Source: Caryophanales bacterium UBA6865
GTDB taxonomy: Bacteria; Bacillota_I; Bacilli_A; RFN20; CAG-826
NCBI GenBank assembly: GCA_002449265.1
Contig: DKCV01000025.1
Span: forward strand, 105,073-169,072
Length of the DNA: 64,000 bases
Reading direction: 5' to 3'
Of this stretch, positions 53,875 to 63,317 are shown piece by piece. The position numbers and the translations under genes are program-made. Below the pieces are notes generated by a model. That model ran no database searches. It saw only the letters and a list, made by a program, of their open reading frames with translations, and was not told the DNA's origin. Every line of letters starts with the position of its first letter. Position 1 is the first letter of the stretch.

Positions 53875-55509
53875 TCACATCTTAGTCGGAGCGCTCACTC
53901 CAAGTAAGCCTAAGCTATTCTCTAAGACAATCATCGCGGCCTTCATCAAGGCTAAGCGACCCCCTGTTCCGACTAAATCACCTCGGTCAATAATCTTCGT
54001 TGAGGCATAATATTCGTGAACCAAAGAAGCAAGCTTTTGGATATATCCCGCAACTTTATAAGGGGCTCTAATAGCCGCCGCGTTTTGTACTAGGGCTGGG
54101 AAATCAGTGAGTTGCTTCAATAACTCCGATTCCTTTGCGCCGCCTTTTAATCCTTTTAAGGAAGAATCTAATGAGATATCGTCCCCTAAAGACAATAAGG
54201 AATAGCAACGAGCGTGCGCATATTGAGCGTAATAGACTGGATTGTCTTTACTTTGACTTGTCGCTAAGTCGTAATTAAAATCCAAGTGGCTTGTGCCAGC
54301 TTTTTCGCTAAAGAAATAACGAACCGCATCAACCCCGCAATCAGCGACGAGTTCTCGATGGGTGATAGCCTTGCCTGTACGCTTACTCATCTTCACTTCT
54401 TCGCCATTTTTATAGACGCGGACAATTTGATAGATTTCGCAGTTTAAGACGTCTTTAGAATAGCCTTTCATCATTAAAGCGCTTTTCATGCGGTTGATAT
54501 AGCCATGGTGATCAGCCCCAAGCATATCAACAAGGAAATCAAAGCCACGGCTCATCTTGTCATAGTGATAACAAATATCCGGCATGAAATAGGTATAAGA
54601 GCCATCGCTTTTCACAATCGGACGGTCCTTATCATCTAAGAAAGCGGTTGTTTTAAGATACTTCGCACCGTCTTTTGTATAAACGTAACCTTTGTCTTCA
54701 AGCTCTTTAATCGTGTCTTGAATCCTACTTCCTTTACGAATATCGGATTCATAAGAAATCTTATCGAAATGAACGCGGAAGTCAGCAAGGTCTTTTTGGA
54801 TTTTTCCAAATTCAGTATCAATGCCGTAACGAATGAAGAACTTGCGGTTTTCTTCATTGTCCTCTAAATATTTATCGCCATATTTCTCTTTGATGGATTT
54901 GGCGATTTCGATTAAATCCGCGCCGTGATAATCGTCATCGCCTAACATTTCATTTGTCTTTCCGTATAGTTCGCGGTAGCGGATTCCTAAAGAGTGCCCT
55001 AAATGGGCGACTTGGTTCCCACAATCGTTAAGATAATATTCGCGGGTAACGTTATATCCAGCAAAAGAATAGAGATTTGCAGTGCTATCGCCTAAAGCAG
55101 CACCACGCGTATGGCCTAAATGCAAATCGCCAGTCGGATTAGCGGAAACATATTCCACATCAACTTTAATGCCGTTTGGTTCGCCTCTTCCATAGTCTTT
55201 GCCTTTTTCTAGAATCTCATTCACGATTGAACCGAGCGATTCGTGCTTCATGAAAAAGTTAATAAAGCCAGGTCCAGCAATTTCAACATGGTCAATAGCG
55301 GGACAAACAAGTTTTTCTTTGATGAGATTAGCAAGTTCAAGAGGCTTCTTGCCAGAGCTTTTAGCAAAACGCATCGCTAAATTCGAGGCGTAATCGCCAT
55401 GGACATGGTCTTTTGTGTTTTCAATCACAATGTCATCGCTTTTAATCGCTAAACCACATTGTTCCGCCGCTTTTAGTAACGCCGCTTTTAATTCTTGTTC
55501 GCCAGTCAT
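53875..55509 (-). CDS. argS: Arginyl-tRNA synthetase
   Basis: 544 residues, class I synthetase. An N-terminal Arg-tRNA-synthetase domain (about 1-85), the HIGH motif as HLGHTRG after SANPTGD, the KMSK motif as KMSKRTG, and a C-terminal anticodon-binding DALR domain. AGGAG lies before the ATG, 3 bp after ispF. Confidence 0.97.
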   Translation of the reverse strand: MTGEQELKAALLKAAEQCGLAIKSDDIVIENTKDHVHGDYASNLAMRFAKSSGKKPLELANLIKEKLVCPAIDHVEIAGPGFINFFMKHESLGSIVNEILEKGKDYGRGEPNGIKVDVEYVSANPTGDLHLGHTRGAALGDSTANLYSFAGYNVTREYYLNDCGNQVAHLGHSLGIRYRELYGKTNEMLGDDDYHGADLIEIAKSIKEKYGDKYLEDNEENRKFFIRYGIDTEFGKIQKDLADFRVHFDKISYESDIRKGSRIQDTIKELEDKGYVYTKDGAKYLKTTAFLDDKDRPIVKSDGSYTYFMPDICYHYDKMSRGFDFLVDMLGADHHGYINRMKSALMMKGYSKDVLNCEIYQIVRVYKNGEEVKMSKRTGKAITHRELVADCGVDAVRYFFSEKAGTSHLDFNYDLATSQSKDNPVYYAQYAHARCYSLLSLGDDISLDSSLKGLKGGAKESELLKQLTDFPALVQNAAAIRAPYKVAGYIQKLASLVHEYYASTKIIDRGDLVGTGGRLALMKAAMIVLENSLGLLGVSAPTKM

Positions 55510-55512
55510 AAT

Positions 55513-55989
55513 TTACTCCTTTTTCATCAAGATAACGCTTGTAGCGCGAATTGCTTCGCCTCTACCAACCGCATCCATTTTTTCGTTTGTGCCGCATTTA
55601 ACAGAAACTTGATCGATACTAACTTCCAATAAACGGGCGAGATTTGCGCGCATTTCATTAACGTAAGGCGCTAATTTTGGTTTTTCCGCGAAAATCATGA
55701 CATCGATGTTATTCGTAAGATATCCACGATCTTTAGTAAGTTCGACGCATTTATTCACGATTTGCTCGCTATTGATCCCGGCAATGGAAGGATCATTAGG
55801 AGGGAAATAATGACCAATATCCCCTAGAGCAAGTGCCCCAAGAAGAGAATCGCTCACCGCGTGATAGACGACATCCGCATCGCTATGGCCAAGTAGTCCT
55901 AGCGAATAAGGTATCGTAACGCCCCCTAAAACCAATTTCCGGTTTGGCGATAAAATGTGAATATCTTCACCTTGTCCAATTCGATACAT
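55513..55989 (-). CDS. ispF: 2-C-methyl-D-erythritol 2,4-cyclodiphosphate synthase
   Basis: 158 residues, typical length. It forms the cyclic diphosphate in the MEP pathway. Zinc ligands occur in GEDIH and in the LGHSDADVVYHAVSDSL motif; ALGDIGHYFPPND and the C-terminal KCGTNEKMDAVGRGE are also present. It lies between ychF and argS with 2-3 bp gaps. Together with ispD at 31.7 kb it shows the MEP route is used. Confidence 0.96.
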   Translation of the reverse strand: MYRIGQGEDIHILSPNRKLVLGGVTIPYSLGLLGHSDADVVYHAVSDSLLGALALGDIGHYFPPNDPSIAGINSEQIVNKCVELTKDRGYLTNNIDVMIFAEKPKLAPYVNEMRANLARLLEVSIDQVSVKCGTNEKMDAVGRGEAIRATSVILMKKE

Positions 55990-55991
55990 AA

Positions 55992-57104
55992 CTACACATT
56001 GAAACGGAAGAAAACGATGTCGCCATCCTTCATCACGTAATCCTTGCCTTCGCTTCTTAATTTTCCGTTTTCTTTCACGGCTTCTTCGCTGCCGTATTTC
56101 TTCAAAGAAGAGAAATCATAAACTTCCGCTTTGATGAACCCACGTTCAAAATCGCTATGGATGATGCCAGCACATTGAGGTGCGAGCATTCCGTTTTTAA
56201 ATGTCCAAGCGCGGCATTCGTCTTTCCCACACGTAAAGAATGTGGAAAGATTCAATAATTTATAGGAAGCCTTAACTAACTTATCTAAGCCGGATTCGCT
56301 TGCCCCTAAAGAAGACAAAAACTCTTTTTTCTCGTCGCTAGCAAGTTGGCTGATTTCGTATTCAATCGCGCAAGAAACAGGAATGCATTCTGCGTTTTCT
56401 TTTGCCGCGATTGCTTTGACGGTTTGATAATAAGCGCAATGGTCAAGATCGGTGTAATCACTATCGGCAACATTCGCGACATAAAGAATCGGTTTGAGGG
56501 AAAGCAAGAAGAAATTCTTTCTTGCATAAGTGATTTGTTCGCTATTTAAACCCTTAACTAGACGAGCTGGTTCACCATTACTTAATGTTTCTTTTAACGC
56601 TAATAGAATCGGCATTTCATACATCGCTACCTTATCTTTGGCGATTCTAGCTTTCGCTTCTTGCTTACCAATGCGATTTTCAATAGATGATAAATCGCTC
56701 ATCGCAAGTTCAAGGTTGATGGTAGCGATATCGTTTGCCGGATCGACAGGATCCTCGTTATAGCGAAGGACTTGTTCGGAATCGAAACAACGCACCACTT
56801 CTACGATTGCATCGCACTCGCGGATTGCCGCTAAGAATTGGTTCCCTAATCCTTCTCCTTTAGAAGCGCCTTTCACTAAGCCTGCAATATCATAAAATTC
56901 AAAGGTCGCATTGACTTTTTTCTTTGGCTCCCACATCTTGACGAGATAATCAAGTCGCTCATCTGGAACAATAACAACGCCCGTATTGGGATCGATCGTT
57001 GCGAATGGGTAGTTCTCTGCAAGAACATGGGAATTGGTTATCGCGTTGAACAAAGTGCTTTTTCCAACGTTAGGAAGACCGACAATACCAGCTTTTAAAG
57101 ACAT
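55992..57104 (-). CDS. ychF: Ribosome-associated ATPase YchF/OLA1
   Basis: 370 residues. P-loop GLPNVGKST, switch [21 protein letters not shown], and the NxxD replaced as NVADSD, which in this family gives ATP rather than GTP preference. A helical insert follows ([17 protein letters not shown]), and the C-terminal TGS-like domain has [16 protein letters not shown]. It associates with ribosomes and stress responses. Leads the ychF-ispF-argS run. Confidence 0.96.
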   Translation of the reverse strand: MSLKAGIVGLPNVGKSTLFNAITNSHVLAENYPFATIDPNTGVVIVPDERLDYLVKMWEPKKKVNATFEFYDIAGLVKGASKGEGLGNQFLAAIRECDAIVEVVRCFDSEQVLRYNEDPVDPANDIATINLELAMSDLSSIENRIGKQEAKARIAKDKVAMYEMPILLALKETLSNGEPARLVKGLNSEQITYARKNFFLLSLKPILYVANVADSDYTDLDHCAYYQTVKAIAAKENAECIPVSCAIEYEISQLASDEKKEFLSSLGASESGLDKLVKASYKLLNLSTFFTCGKDECRAWTFKNGMLAPQCAGIIHSDFERGFIKAEVYDFSSLKKYGSEEAVKENGKLRSEGKDYVMKDGDIVFFRFNV

Positions 57105-57403
57105 AATTTACCTCTAGCGGATAGATTATAGACTCTCATGTTCCTAAAAGGAACAAAAAGGGAAGATGAGAAGCCTACTGAATTACTAGCTATCCATTGA
57201 AAAAAGGTATGAGTAGCCTTCTTCATATAGTTTCTCCGATTTTTATGCGCATCTTATTGACATCAAAAATGCTTAAAAAACAATCGAAGAAAAAACAATA
57301 GACGAATACTACCCTATCAATATCCGAAAAATTATTCACGAAATACTAGGTTTTTAGTGCTTGTTATGAGTTGCTATGATACTTTCTGAATCAGTTTTTC
57401 TTA
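57105..57403. other. Gene-free spacer with possible gene remnant
   Basis: No intact gene. GTTCCT-AAA-AGGAAC (near 57140) is a short palindrome. A plus-strand stretch ending in a stop near 57357 reads like protein (YYPINIRKIIHEILGF) but has stops upstream and no start. It marks the boundary between housekeeping genes and the accessory pair. Confidence 0.35.
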
Positions 57404-58846
57404 TCAAGACCGGAAGAAATCTTTCGCGGTGATGACGTTACGAATCTCATCGGAATATTGGTTACGATGAATCCCATTCGGGGACACAAGAGTCAAACGA
57501 ACTGTGTATTTTGTCTTTGTCTCTTTAAGAAACACCTGCTTTTTGTTCTCTAGGTCGAGCATGTATTCTTTGTTAATCGTGTAGGGAAGAAGAGAATATT
57601 TCATTTCGCACAGATTGATGACCTGATCCTTTCTTTCGATGACTAGGTCAATTTGGGCACCAGGAGAACTGAATTTGCTACGGAAAGAATATTCTTTAGT
57701 CTCCACTCCAGAGATACCTAAAGCGTTCTTTATTTCTTTCACGTGATTTAAGCAAAGCAGTTCGAACGCATTGCCTTGCCAAGAATAATAAGACGGGGTG
57801 TCAATGTAAGATAGCCAAGAAGAAAGTTTCTTTTTCTCTAGGAAAGTCAAAGCAAAACGGGAGAAAGAATCAATCACTTGGTAATAGGCCCCATTGGTTC
57901 TGTTTGGAAGGTTGAACTTTCGTATGAAGCCACATTCTTCGAGTTCTTCAAGGGACATAGTAAGGAGTTTGCCATCGGAAATTCCTTTATCAACGAGTTC
58001 ATTACGTGTATATCCGGCGGCTTTTTGAGAAAGATTTTCGATGATTTCCCTATGTGGCCCTTTCATAGAAAAAAGAGAGCGAAAGAGGTTTTGAAACTCA
58101 AAATGAAGAGTCCCGTTTTCTTGAAAACAAAGTCTATCGATTTCTTGATCAAGACTTTTTGCAGGAGAAAGAAGGTTCCAATAATATGGCACTCCGCCAA
58201 AAGCCATATAGGCCTTTAGTAAAGTCATCTCGTCGTAATCTAATTTCTTTCTTTTGGCAAATTCTTGGCATTCTTTCAAATGGAAAGGCGAGAGATGAAT
58301 TTGGTTGGTAAGGCGATTATAAAAGCCACCCGTATCCTTCATTATGTTATTGATAATCCAAGAAGTTGCAGAGCCACAAACAATGAGTAATAAATCATCT
58401 TGCATCGACCCAAACACGTTCCAAAAATAATCCAAAGCAGCTTTAAATTCGCTCCTTGGAGAATCCATCCAAGGGAGTTCGTCTAAGAAGACTACTTTCT
58501 TTCCTGTTCCCGGATTTTTGTAGCAATCTTTCGATTCAAGAAGTTTTCTTAAACGCGAAAAGGCTTCAAACCAGGTTTTTGGAGTGGTTTCATCGCTATC
58601 GCCATAGGCATTTAGCGCTTCTTTAAAGGTTTCCAGCTTGCTCCCTTTTGTTTTTGAATTTACCCCTGTTGCATAAAAAGAGAACTTATCTTGAAAAAAC
58701 TTCCTTATCAAAAAGGTTTTTCCAACCCTTCTTCTACCATATAAAGCGACAAACTCAGGCCTATTCGAATGAAAACATTCAGAAAGAGTTTCTTTTTCTT
58801 CTTCACGTCCGATAATTGAATCTTCAAATTTGTTTTCATTTTCCAT
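57404..58846 (-). CDS. AAA ATPase with C-terminal nuclease-like domain (DUF234 type)
   Basis: 480 residues. Walker A is LYGRRRVGKTFLI, Walker B KKVVFLDELPW, sensor LLLIVCGSATSW, then a winged helix region (GYTRNELVDKGIS, LEECGFIRKF). The C-terminal domain has GAQIDLVIERKDQVINLCE with MKYS, the D-x(n)-E-x-K pattern of PD-(D/E)XK nucleases, as in DUF234. These MNS-type ATPases are widespread in gut bacteria; some may be defence or toxin-like. A nested palindromic promoter lies upstream. Confidence 0.87.
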   Translation of the reverse strand: MENENKFEDSIIGREEEKETLSECFHSNRPEFVALYGRRRVGKTFLIRKFFQDKFSFYATGVNSKTKGSKLETFKEALNAYGDSDETTPKTWFEAFSRLRKLLESKDCYKNPGTGKKVVFLDELPWMDSPRSEFKAALDYFWNVFGSMQDDLLLIVCGSATSWIINNIMKDTGGFYNRLTNQIHLSPFHLKECQEFAKRKKLDYDEMTLLKAYMAFGGVPYYWNLLSPAKSLDQEIDRLCFQENGTLHFEFQNLFRSLFSMKGPHREIIENLSQKAAGYTRNELVDKGISDGKLLTMSLEELEECGFIRKFNLPNRTNGAYYQVIDSFSRFALTFLEKKKLSSWLSYIDTPSYYSWQGNAFELLCLNHVKEIKNALGISGVETKEYSFRSKFSSPGAQIDLVIERKDQVINLCEMKYSLLPYTINKEYMLDLENKKQVFLKETKTKYTVRLTLVSPNGIHRNQYSDEIRNVITAKDFFRS

Positions 58847-58853
58847 ATTAAAC

Positions 58854-58889
58854 GCCCCAAAACTTTACTAAAGTATATCATTTTGGGGC
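58854..58889 (-). promoter_or_regulatory. Nested palindromic promoter of AAA ATPase gene
   Basis: Outer arms GCCCCAAAA (58854-58862) and TTTTGGGGC (58881-58889) surround a perfect ACTTTA-C-TAAAGT palindrome (58862-58874). Minus-strand TG-A-TATACT (extended -10, 58877-58872) lies between them, so a protein bound to the inner palindrome would block the promoter. Confidence 0.55.
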
Positions 58890-59047
58890 ATTTATAGAAG
58901 CGAATCATTTCAAAAACGTTTTGTTCAGTGATCAAGAATCTAAAGTCTACTGAAAAAATGTCCAAATTTGATTGGCTTCCTGAAAAAGCAACAACCAACA
59001 AGGACTTGAAGTCAACTTTTCCAACATCACAACATCGCAAATTTGTG

Positions 59048-60175
59048 CTAAGTTCCCGATTTCAAAATAGCGATATATCCCGAATACTCAAAAACTCTAT
59101 CACGAGCCTTTGATGTCACTTCGTTCAATATCCCGGCTTTGATCATCTTTTTAACTGTTTCGGACACACCGTTATATGACAAATCAAGTGCAGTCGCGGC
59201 ACCGCCTATCGAGAAAATCGGATGTTCTTTAATATAATTGAAAACCTTTGAAAATGTTTCGGTTTTCTTGGCATTTTTTTCTTCATCGGCCTTAATAAGC
59301 GAATTTAGACTTTCGATTGTCTTTACACCGTCGTCACAGGTCTCAATAATCCCAATCAAAAAGAACTTAATCCACTGCTCGTAATTGCCTTTAACGCGAA
59401 CTTCGCTCAACCAGTCGTAATATTCAATACGGTTGCCTTTAAGAAATAGTGACAAATACAAGATGGGTTTATGAAGTATTCCATCAGATAAAAGCATCAA
59501 AGTAATGAACATTCTGCCGACTCGCCCATTGCCATCCAAAAATGGGTGAATGGTTTCGAACTGATAATGTGCTGACGCCGTTTTTAGCAAGATATCCATA
59601 TCATAGTTATTGATGAATCTTTCAAGGTCACCCATCGCGATGAGCATATCCTCCACGGTCGGAGGAACATATCTTGCTGTTAGCAAATCGCTATTTGATG
59701 AGCCTATCCAATTTTGGCTATGACGGAATTCGCCAGGGCTTTTTTCTTGCCCGCGAACCCCTTGCATCAATACTCGATGAATATCGCATAAAAGTCTATT
59801 GCAAATAGGCAATTCTTTCATTCTCTCAATCGCGTAATTCAAAGCATTTGCATAATTTACTACATCGTTTACATCAAGGTTTATCGCTGTATTAATGTTA
59901 GGATTCAATACGTCTTCTAGTGTTGCCTGCGTGCCTTCGATCTGACTACTGAGCAAGGCTTCTTTACGAACATAGGGACCCAAAAATAAATTCATATCGG
60001 GGATAAGTTCAAAAATCATATCCAATTTGCCAAGATAGTTATGCGCCTTGGAAAGCAAACTAACCATTTCAGCATCCATTTCAATTTCACGGAAGGGCGG
60101 TAACGGATTAGGCTTATACGCTTTATAACTAGCAATACCACCAAGTGCGTTAACGTATTGTCCTGCTCTATTCAT
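59048..60175 (-). CDS. Fic-domain AMP-transferase-like protein
   Basis: 375 residues from the ATG at 60175 (AAAGAG upstream); a longer frame to 60316 covers the promoter. The active motif is HPFLDGNGRVGR and the N-terminal inhibitory helix has SSQIEGTQATLEDVL, so it is a class II, self-inhibited Fic protein. Fic_N (about 15-85), Fic core (about 120-225), then a C-terminal winged helix (FSIGGAATALDLSYNGVSETVK) that could read the palindrome in its promoter. It is probably an accessory gene. Confidence 0.92.
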   Translation of the reverse strand: MNRAGQYVNALGGIASYKAYKPNPLPPFREIEMDAEMVSLLSKAHNYLGKLDMIFELIPDMNLFLGPYVRKEALLSSQIEGTQATLEDVLNPNINTAINLDVNDVVNYANALNYAIERMKELPICNRLLCDIHRVLMQGVRGQEKSPGEFRHSQNWIGSSNSDLLTARYVPPTVEDMLIAMGDLERFINNYDMDILLKTASAHYQFETIHPFLDGNGRVGRMFITLMLLSDGILHKPILYLSLFLKGNRIEYYDWLSEVRVKGNYEQWIKFFLIGIIETCDDGVKTIESLNSLIKADEEKNAKKTETFSKVFNYIKEHPIFSIGGAATALDLSYNGVSETVKKMIKAGILNEVTSKARDRVFEYSGYIAILKSGT

Positions 60176-60202
60176 AATACTCTTTGAAATAAAACTGCTA
60201 TT

Positions 60203-60231
60203 TTTATAGCCGTTATTTCGCGAAATGTTAA
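60203..60231 (-). promoter_or_regulatory. Fic promoter with operator between -35 and -10
   Basis: Minus-strand TTAACA (60231-60226), 17 bp, TATAAA (60208-60203). The perfect 12-bp palindrome ATTTCGCGAAAT (60215-60226) fills the spacer, a classical repressor position. Two further partial copies (TATTTCGC) lie just upstream. Confidence 0.7.
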
Positions 60232-60335
60232 TATTGCGAAATAGCGAAACACAAATAGTAAAATAAAAGAAGAAAAGACACCCAATTTTGAGCGTCTTTT
60301 CATCATAGAAATGCAATTCTATCTATTTCACAAAA

Positions 60336-63302
60336 TTACGATTTTTTGTAGAAGAAAGCGAAATAGAGAAGAAGGATCGCAATATCTGCTAAGAAGAAAT
60401 TGATACCAACGACAGCAAGCGGCCAAAGTGGTTCATTACGTTTAACCGTAACGATGTTAGCGGGCGTTTCAACTTGCGATTGGGTATTGCAAACCATATA
60501 GAGAATGTTTTTGCAGGAATTACGAACGTTGTTCGCGATTGTCGGATCTTTATACCAATCCCCACCGAGATTGTGCGAGAAATTTTGAGCACCGTTGAGC
60601 CAAAGGTCGTTTCCGGCGGTAATCCCTTGTTTTGCGTCAAAGGCTCCTCCCATCCAGTCGGTGACAACAGTCCCTCTAAATCCCCATTCTTCTCTTAAGA
60701 CTTGGGTCAATAAGGCACTACTTTGTCTTGCTGGAGTTCCACCAACGCGGTTGAAAGCAGACATTAAGCCATTGGTTTTTCCGACTTTAACAACAAGTTC
60801 AAAGGTTTTTAGATAGGTTTCTCTTAACGTTTGTTCCGTGCACCAAGTGTAGATATCGCTACGATTGGTTTCGCATTCATTAAGCGCGAAGTGTTTTACG
60901 TAACAAGCTAGACGATTCTTAAGCGCACCTTGAACAGTTCCAGCACCAATATAGCCAGAGAGCATCGGATCTTCGCTATAATATTCGTTGTTTCTTCCCC
61001 CAAATGGTGAACGGCGGATATTGCACCCAGGGGCATACCATCCATTGACGCCGGTTGCAGCAGCTTCGTTTGCAATCGTTTTGCCATAATCGTAAGCAAG
61101 GTCTTTATTCCAAGAAGAGCCGATTAATCCTGACATTGGGAACCAGGTCCACTGCGTTTGTGTCGTAAGTTCCGCATTGGAGCGAGTTAAGCCCATAGGA
61201 CCATCGTTATCTCTCATCCAAATCTTGCCAACGCTCATTGCTTCAGCGGTAGAATAGCCACCCATCACAATAAGTCTAGCCGCGTCATCGTAAGTTAATT
61301 GATCAAGAAGTTTGTCCCACTTTTCAGCGTTATAATCGCTACCAAGTTCCTTGAGAAGATCGAAGTTTGCTTTTACCGTATCTGCAGTAGGATTTTGAAG
61401 AACTTTTAAATCAGTAATCTTATTTCCGTTCGGATCAGTATATAGATAAAGACCATTATCAGCGTTGAAGGTAGGAACAGTTTCATAAGTCTTTAAGGCT
61501 GTTGACGTTCCAGATTTTTTGTAGTTAGAAAGGGTGTTACTTTTGAACGTACCTTTAAAATCAGCGCGGGAAAGGTACATATTGCTGGATTCTTTCCGGT
61601 CTTCTTTTGTCTCATCGAAGCCATCAATAGAAATCGCGTCAGTCGCATCTTCACCCGTGAAATGGTTTTTCACTTCATTTTGCGTGACATTATCTTTTTC
61701 GATTTTGATGGTATCACTGACATTGTATTTGATGAAGCCGTCTTCCCCAAGCTTAGATTCATGCGCGTTTTTCATGAGTTTAAGCGTGTATTCACCCGCT
61801 TCTAATTCATAGCCTTTGAAACCGTTATTATTCTTGTCATAGCAATCGTAACTAGCCATGTAATAAGGATCTTCTTCAAAAGTAATGACTTGGCTTTCGC
61901 CTGGAGCTAGAAGCTTTGTCTTTGCAAAATCTAGAAGATTGATGGAAGACTTTTCGATGCCACCTTTGTTGTATGGGGCCGAATAATATAATTCAACAAC
62001 GTCTTTCCCTTTTTGGGTTCCAACATTGGTGACTTTGACATTAATCTTGATCTTGCTATCTAAATCAATGTTGCTTCCTCTAGCTGGGCTTAAGGCTTCT
62101 TCACCAGTATTTAATACTTCCCAAGAGAAATCGGAATAGCTTAATCCGTGTCCAAATGGATATTCCACAATCCCTTCGTATCCGTTCTTGCCATTGGATT
62201 TCCAATCGGTTTTCGCGGAGTAATCAGACCAATATCCTTCTTCATTTGCCGTCTCAAAGAATTTGTAGCCAACATAAATTCCTTCGGTATAAGTCGTGGA
62301 CTCAGAGGAGAGACGACCGAAATTATAGAAGGAAGGATTTTCAGAATGATCGGTGACAAGAGTTTCAGTGATTTTGCCAGAAGGATTTACATCTCCCGTC
62401 AAAATGCCAGGGATTGCCCTAGCGCCAGATTGACCGGTGACACCGATATAATAGACGTTTTGAATCTTTGGATCATCGAAAGCGCCACATTCCACCATAT
62501 TGGTGCAGTTAAGTAGCACAGTGACAGAACTAAAGTTCTCTTTCACCATATTAAGCAAATCGATCTCTTCTTCTGTTAAAGACAAGTAGCTTCTCTCAAC
62601 GCGCGTAGGGCTTCCGCCTTTTTCATTAACGACATAGGAATAACCTTGTGGGCAATCTTGTCCTTCACCAGATTGGCGGGAGATAACCACAATCGCGTTA
62701 TCGCTATAGTCTTTCGCGTCCTCTAAAAGCGTTTTTCCGTTCACTTTATTCGCTTCATCGGTATAAACGCCGACTTTTGGGTTGTAGTTGGTATAAAGTT
62801 TATCATTGCCACCGAGTGATTCCCCAACGGCACGGCTTTTGCACCAATTTTCGTAAAAAGATTTCAAATTTTGGTTATATTCGATTTTCTTTTTCGAATA
62901 GGTTTTGTTGTATTTATCAAAGCCATCGTAGAAGAGAACTCGCTTGCTTTCTGGAATTCTAGAAACACCAGATCCATATCCTGAAATCAAGAATCCCGCA
63001 TCCGTGCTAGACCAGCCAAAGATATTGACTTTGCGGTTTTTGGTCGGATCAGATTCATCATAAGCAAAAGGCGCTTTGTGGGTATCGTTTTTCAGCATGA
63101 CGATACCCTCGTCCATAATTTCTTTTACAAACGCGTCGCCTTTCGCTAAGACCTTATCATCTTTGACGGAAGAATAATCTGGCGGATTAATCGCGTCATT
63201 AATCATGCCGTAATACTTTGTCGCTAAGATATCGCCAGTAATCATCGCCCCTAAACAAAGCGCGATTCCGGCCACGCTTAAAACTTTTCCTACTTTTTTC
63301 AT
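60336..63302 (-). CDS. Circularly permuted, membrane-anchored GH3 glycosidase (copy 2)
   Basis: 988 residues, same order as copy 1: N-terminal signal anchor (about 8-30), the normally C-terminal GH3 domain (MDEGIVMLKND onward) with the acid/base-like SRQSGEGQD, a Fn3-like domain (VVELYYSAPYNKGGIEKSS), the catalytic barrel (APGCNIRRSPFGGRNNEYY, KHFALNECETN) with the nucleophile in TVVTDWMGGAF, and a membrane helix near 965. Both ends are anchored, so the enzyme stays on the cell surface. It follows a carbohydrate-binding-like gene by 15 bp, the same arrangement as at 34.9-40.1 kb. Confidence 0.9.
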   Translation of the reverse strand: MKKVGKVLSVAGIALCLGAMITGDILATKYYGMINDAINPPDYSSVKDDKVLAKGDAFVKEIMDEGIVMLKNDTHKAPFAYDESDPTKNRKVNIFGWSSTDAGFLISGYGSGVSRIPESKRVLFYDGFDKYNKTYSKKKIEYNQNLKSFYENWCKSRAVGESLGGNDKLYTNYNPKVGVYTDEANKVNGKTLLEDAKDYSDNAIVVISRQSGEGQDCPQGYSYVVNEKGGSPTRVERSYLSLTEEEIDLLNMVKENFSSVTVLLNCTNMVECGAFDDPKIQNVYYIGVTGQSGARAIPGILTGDVNPSGKITETLVTDHSENPSFYNFGRLSSESTTYTEGIYVGYKFFETANEEGYWSDYSAKTDWKSNGKNGYEGIVEYPFGHGLSYSDFSWEVLNTGEEALSPARGSNIDLDSKIKINVKVTNVGTQKGKDVVELYYSAPYNKGGIEKSSINLLDFAKTKLLAPGESQVITFEEDPYYMASYDCYDKNNNGFKGYELEAGEYTLKLMKNAHESKLGEDGFIKYNVSDTIKIEKDNVTQNEVKNHFTGEDATDAISIDGFDETKEDRKESSNMYLSRADFKGTFKSNTLSNYKKSGTSTALKTYETVPTFNADNGLYLYTDPNGNKITDLKVLQNPTADTVKANFDLLKELGSDYNAEKWDKLLDQLTYDDAARLIVMGGYSTAEAMSVGKIWMRDNDGPMGLTRSNAELTTQTQWTWFPMSGLIGSSWNKDLAYDYGKTIANEAAATGVNGWYAPGCNIRRSPFGGRNNEYYSEDPMLSGYIGAGTVQGALKNRLACYVKHFALNECETNRSDIYTWCTEQTLRETYLKTFELVVKVGKTNGLMSAFNRVGGTPARQSSALLTQVLREEWGFRGTVVTDWMGGAFDAKQGITAGNDLWLNGAQNFSHNLGGDWYKDPTIANNVRNSCKNILYMVCNTQSQVETPANIVTVKRNEPLWPLAVVGINFFLADIAILLLYFAFFYKKS

Positions 63303-63317
63303 GTTGTTAATCCTTTA

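Noticed and set aside
58928..59113. Plus-strand 61-codon frame between the ATPase and Fic genes
   Set aside because: No ribosome-binding site or recognisable domain; it overlaps the 3' end of the Fic gene.
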